Positions 59,813 through 64,000 of a DNA stretch of 64,000 nucleotides are shown here, in pieces. The DNA is from Bolinopsis microptera (lineage: Eukaryota > Ctenophora > Tentaculata > Lobata > Bolinopsidae). The stretch is from NCBI RefSeq assembly GCF_026151205.1, contig NC_087078.1:17315118-17379117 (forward strand), given 5' to 3'. Position 1 is the stretch's first letter; each line of letters begins with the position of its first letter. The notes beneath the pieces are model-generated. The model saw only the letters and a list, made by a program, of their open reading frames with translations. It had not been told where the DNA came from and did not search any database. A program made the translations under genes and the position numbers.

Positions 59813-61408
59813 ACAATATTTTACATGATACATTTTCAATGGCAGATGGATGCATATACGTACATAGTAGCAATTAAAGACATTGGAGATTTAAGTAAAA
59901 ATACATTATAAATATAATCAACTTGACAATTTAATTCCAGCAATTGTATCTATTAACATAGGCATATTAGAATTAATTTGTGATCAGGGTAGTATGTCAG
60001 TATGATAAATGTTTCTGCAAACTATTTCGTATAATATAAATGATTATCAATCATAAATATCTTTATATATCCTATGGGGCTATGAAATCAATGCTGTTAA
60101 ATATAGTGTTTTGATTCAGTGTTTTGACTGAGTGTTTCTTCAATGACCATCTAGCAAGGTCACCGAGGATGGCTCAAGACACGATTGAGGTTCTGAAAGT
60201 TGTATTCCTAAAGAAAGCTTTGATAAACGGAAAATTATCAGAATAGAAGAAGGGATTTTGGAAGATTTTTGAAGAGAAGCTTTTCTGCCATCTATATCTC
60301 CTTGCCCGAAATTTCACGGTTTCGAATGAATTTTTGACCAGTGACCAATCAGTGAGGCTGGTGAGAGTGACATAAGTCGCCATCAAGGTACTGAAAGCTG
60401 TATATCCAAAGAAAACTTTGATAGAAGGCAAATTTTGAAAATGCCCTACCAGTAGGACATTTTCAGATTTCAAAGCCGTATAATTTGAATTATGACATGT
60501 AAGCAGAAACAAAACCTACAATGAAAATTATGATTAACATGAGCTAGCTTCAATGTGCCCTTGCCTAAACAATGTCACGTTTTCATACATTAATGTGCAG
60601 GTTTGATGAGACTCACATAGTACATAACACTAAAAAGAGTATTATGTAATGGGTATTGAGTACTATGTAATGGGATGGAGACGTTTCTACCATTGTAGAC
60701 ATTGTCCACACCCTAGCTCCATAACTATAACACAAAGAATTTGTTTCACTTCTAGATGAAATGCTCTCATACTAAGTTACTGCCTTACCTGATAATTTCT
60801 GAGCTATCCCCAATCCCCATACTTTCAACCATGCTGATAGCTATAAGCAAGCTTACTTGTTAGCCTTATTTTGCTTCCAATATGAATAGTAGCCTCAATT
60901 CATATAAAACTCAGTACTCACCTAAGTTAAGATCAAACCTCAAGATATATCCTTCTTGTAACAGTTGCACATTAATGATGAAATGTTGAAATTGAGGACA
61001 GTGAATAAAGTTATTCTCCTGATGCATAATCGTGCCATATTGCCAAAACTATTTAACTGTAATTTCTTAACAAAAGCTGAATGATATGTCAATATTTATA
61101 ATAATAAATCAAAGTCTCAATGAGTGGGATTTACAGAGTGCTGTTAAAAATACATAAATTGTTTACATAATATATATATGGTGGGGAGGTGAACCATGTT
61201 TGTTTTGGCAGGTGATATAGATTCTGGTGTTTGATTGGACAACAACTATCACGGTACGTGATAGAATAAGCACATCTATTAGAGAGGGGGTGACATGTTT
61301 GCTAACGTCCTTTTCATTTTTGGACATTAGCAGAGGGGCAATAGCAGACAAACATTTTGGGACACATTTCAGCCATTATCAGTTAAATTGAGAAGAAATT
61401 TTAAATGA
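59813..61408. other. intergenic, no gene seen
   Basis: A degenerate direct repeat of about 230 bp is visible (AAGAAAGCTTTGATAAACGG near 60205 and AAGAAAACTTTGATAGAAGG near 60407). No coding frame recognised. Confidence 0.5.
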
Positions 61409-61416
61409 CTGGGAAA

Positions 61417-61687
61417 CAGTGGCGTAACGTTGCCTGTTGGCGCCCCCCTGCCGAAAAAAGCGCCCCCCTGTTGATGCCCCTCCCTAAAATTGAACAAATT
61501 AGGTGATTTTAAAGAATACGCCCGTAAAATCTCTAAAAAAGTGTGTATCTAGAGCAAAACGCGCAGTTTTACTAGTACTTTAGTTAAGTTTTCGAAATTG
61601 TCCCACATTCAAACGACGATTTGGCGTCCCCCTAAGACGGCGCCCCCCTGCACAGCGGGGTCAGCAGGGCCTTTAGTTACGCCACTG
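61417..61687. mobile_element. hAT-like MITE (copy 2) with 8-bp duplication
   Basis: The ends CAGTGGCGTAACG and GTTACGCCACTG are inverted; CTGGGAAA flanks both sides (61409-61416, 61688-61695). The 8-bp duplication and CAGTGGCG ends fit a hAT-superfamily non-autonomous element. 271 bp, no transposase. Confidence 0.9.
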
Positions 61688-61699
61688 CTGGGAAAGTAC

Positions 61700-62900
61700 A
61701 TTCTCTGGTATACAATTATCGGGAAACAATGTTGTACAAATTTACGAATCAGCAGGATATTGTTACTAACCTTGAACGTAAGAGAGATATGTATTATGTA
61801 GTGATCCGTGAAATCACTACATAATACATACAGCAAATTCGATTTAATATAGGCAAGGGAAAGTATTAGCCTTGAATGTTTCTAGCAGTTCAAGTACTCC
61901 TACAGAAGAATGAGATAAGAATATGTCAACGATTTCAGAACAAATCTTTTTAAAATAGACTCAGAAGTCCATTCGATTTTAGCATATGATTTTGTGAAAC
62001 GATTCAAAAGTAGTCACAAGTAGTTATTTAGATGGTTGGTAAGTTAAACAAATGGTAAGTAAATGGTTTATTAAAGCTAGAAACAAAGTTGTCGAACCTC
62101 TGTCTGAATTACCATCAGTCTAAACTGGAGTATGGAGCTGACATGAGGCCAGCTTAAATATATTGAATTATGAAGTATGAATTATAAAGATTCTGTTCAT
62201 GAATTCTGGTATGTAAATTCATAAATAAACACATGAAATAACAAATCATCAAATAATGATCGAAGGTGGAGGACCTGCAGACAAAAATTTTAGATCTTTA
62301 TGGAGAAACACAAGTATCCAACATTAAAGAAATGCAGTGACAAAAAACCTCCCCGTGAATTTCAGATTCCCTTTCTATGAGTAATCTGAAAATAGGGATA
62401 GGTCTAAAATAGCCGAAATTAGGCTCGCTAAATATATGTTTTGCGTGCATGTGAATAACCTGAAATTTGTAATATAAACATTACATTGAGGAGTAAGTAT
62501 ACAATGTACCAATAAATATATTTTCGTGATTCTTTGTTTCTCTTTATTGTTTATTGAATCTTTTTATGTACTATGCTAGCTGCATTGAAAGACAGTGTTG
62601 ATAGTAGAAACTACTCTAACTACTATCTCGATACTGAAAGATCTTGGTACAGATTGAATACATCGATATTGGATCTGAATTGGAGGACTTCGCCGCTTCG
62701 ACGCGCCGCGCAAACTAGCATTCTTGCTTGGCATCGATCGTTCGCATCGATCGTTGCTTTACAGAGCAACGATCTGGAAGGGTTGACATTGTCAATCAAG
62801 TGGTCATGTTATTCCAATTATAAAACACTACTCTTCAAAATAACAATTTGTTGACGCGCCCGCAATTACCTAATTTGCTAGTCTATTGCATGCTCGAAGT
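61700..62900. other. intergenic, no gene supported
   Basis: A 93-codon frame (62573-62854) has no recognisable family. TGTAGTGATT/AATCACTACA forms a hairpin near 61797-61823, and CATCGATCGTTCG-type words repeat near 62730. Confidence 0.4.
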
Positions 62901-62954
62901 GAAAAAATTGCCGCGCAGAAGAATGATGCATTCAGTAATAATATAACAAATGGT

Positions 62955-63070
62955 TCAGTTGTAGCGCGATGCACTACTGGGCCGCGCGCACATCCAATAA
63001 TGCTTTTTGCAACCACATGCTTATGCAGGGCGGCGAAATGCAAAGGATTGACATCGAGAATCAATGGTTC
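62955..63070. repeat. dispersed GC-rich repeat, GCGATGCACTACTGGG type
   Basis: Contains GCGATGCACTACTGGGC, CATCCAATAATGCTT and AAGGATTGACATCG; the same order occurs at 63690-63790 and, inverted in part, near 30400-30540. Confidence 0.8.
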
Positions 63071-63112
63071 AGGGCAGGTGGAACAATTTTAATTTTTTTA
63101 AAAACAATATCA

Positions 63113-63300
63113 GGTAGCGCAGTTGGTTAATAAAGTACCAGCTTTGCAATCGTGAGGTTGCGTGTTCGAAACCCGCTGTCTACCTAGTCGTGAGGTGAGC
63201 GTCGTCGACATTCTGCTAAGGATCCTTTAGGATCTATGCAGCCCCCCGGTTCACCCAGCCGAATGCAGGCTCAATATTCAAGAAATCGTGTTTGAGGGTT
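63113..63300 (+). mobile_element. tRNA-derived SINE-like unit
   Basis: 63113-63184 resembles a degenerate tRNA: GGTAG pairs with CTACC, a box A-like GTAGCGCAGTTGG, anticodon loop TTTGCAA (TGC, Ala-like), and box B GTTCGAAACC. The upper acceptor stem does not pair, so it is unlikely to be a working tRNA. The following sequence (CCCCCGGTTCACCCAGCCGA) may be the SINE body. The 3' side meets the 63.3-kb repeat. Confidence 0.65.
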
Positions 63301-63304
63301 AAAT

Positions 63305-63400
63305 TTGTATCACGTTGCGACCCCAACGGTCGTTTCACTATGACGATACAGGGGGAGCCGCGCACTTCGTGCGCGGCGGGTCATACAACGTATGACAAGG
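63305..63400 (-). repeat. dispersed GC-rich repeat (copy 2, inverted)
   Basis: Reverse complement of the 29895-30060 order: GTTGCGACCCC, GATACAGGGGGAG, CCGCGCACTTCGTGCGCGG, GTCATACAACGTATGAC. Confidence 0.85.
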
Positions 63401-63584
63401 TTAAATGGGGAGCTGTGCAATAGTACAGCGAAAAAGCGAAAACTCGATGGTTGGTTACCGTAATGGGTGCCACATGCCTAGCAAGAAATATTTACCTACT
63501 TACTTGCACTTTTGTTTAGGTCTGTAGAAGCATTAGAATCGGGCGTTGCCTGCCACAGGCTATCCCTTGTAGCGCGATGCACTT

Positions 63585-63790
63585 GTCATACGTTGTATGA
63601 CCCGCCGCGCACGAGTGCGCGGCTCCCCCTGTATCGTCGAAACTCTACAGTCAACAGTGTGAAGCGACAGTGGGGGTCACCACGTAATACAACGATGCAC
63701 TACTGGGTCGCGCGCGCGCATCCAATAATGCTTCTCGCAACCACAGATGCAGATCGGCGAGATGCGAAGGATTGACATCGTGAATCAAGC
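63585..63790 (+). repeat. dispersed GC-rich repeats (copy 3)
   Basis: Starts with GTCATACGTTGTATGAC and CCGCGCACGAGTGCGCGG, continues with GTGGGGGTC and ends in the GCACTACTGGG family, so two repeat types are joined here as they are near 30 kb. Confidence 0.8.
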
Positions 63791-64000
63791 TATCCCGAAT
63801 TTAGAAGCTTGCTTTAATAAACATTATCAAATATGCTTATTATAACGAAAAAAAACAAAGCACATTTGATTATAAATTTGAAAAGTTTAGGTTGTTTATC
63901 TATAATTCCTATTATATTAAAAACAAGTCGAATTTCTTTGCAACCTATCCACCATGTTAGTATCGTTACAAATTTGTAAGCTTTACTGGGTAGTGGGTCG

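Overview
The window is nuclear DNA of an animal. Genes carry many short GT-AG introns, there is one metazoan-type tRNA-Thr, TTAGGG-type telomeric repeats occur internally, and there are LINE remnants, several MITE families, minisatellites and class A GPCRs. Ephrin-receptor-like cysteine repeats, a PIM-like kinase and AG-next-to-ATG gene starts would fit a non-bilaterian such as a hydrozoan cnidarian. That placement is an inference; the sequence alone does not fix the species. I rebuilt gene models by hand from splice signals, reading-phase agreement and family knowledge.

Layout. 1-1.7 kb: 3' end of a gene with 48-bp-periodic cysteine repeats (+). 2.1-5.2 kb: a 3.1-kb transposon with 854-bp terminal inverted repeats and a 9-bp target duplication. 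5.7-6.6 kb: an intronless PIM-like pseudokinase (+). 7-8.1 kb: an intronless class A GPCR (-), with a fossil fragment of a second copy upstream. 8.7-25.9 kb: an aldo-keto reductase gene (-) of 11 coding exons. Its 13.4-kb intron holds two related two-exon GPCR genes, a 5'-truncated LINE with clear target duplications, telomeric repeats inside an inverted repeat, and several minisatellites; a 203-bp intron of the same gene holds tRNA-Thr(TGT). 26-32.4 kb: repeats only (22-bp minisatellite, LINE remnants, hAT-like and TTAA-type MITEs).

32.4-52.2 kb: five genes in a row on the minus strand, in transcription order ALC1/CHD1L-like remodeller, DUSP11-like pseudophosphatase, DUSP11-like phosphatase, TMEM208 and BRF1. 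BRF1 is rebuilt as 13 exons and 599 codons, and its sixth intron carries a nested intronless gene for a 709-residue NERD-nuclease/helicase-like protein. BRF1 drives RNA polymerase III transcription and DUSP11 removes 5' triphosphates, including from polymerase III products, so the neighbourhood has a possible common theme.

53-57.7 kb: a 240-275-bp satellite followed by a large 16-bp minisatellite that interrupts repeated pieces of a zinc-finger gene. 58.3-59.4 kb: that C2H2 gene, with two frame breaks. 59.5-64 kb: MITEs, a tRNA-derived SINE-like unit and GC-rich dispersed repeats.
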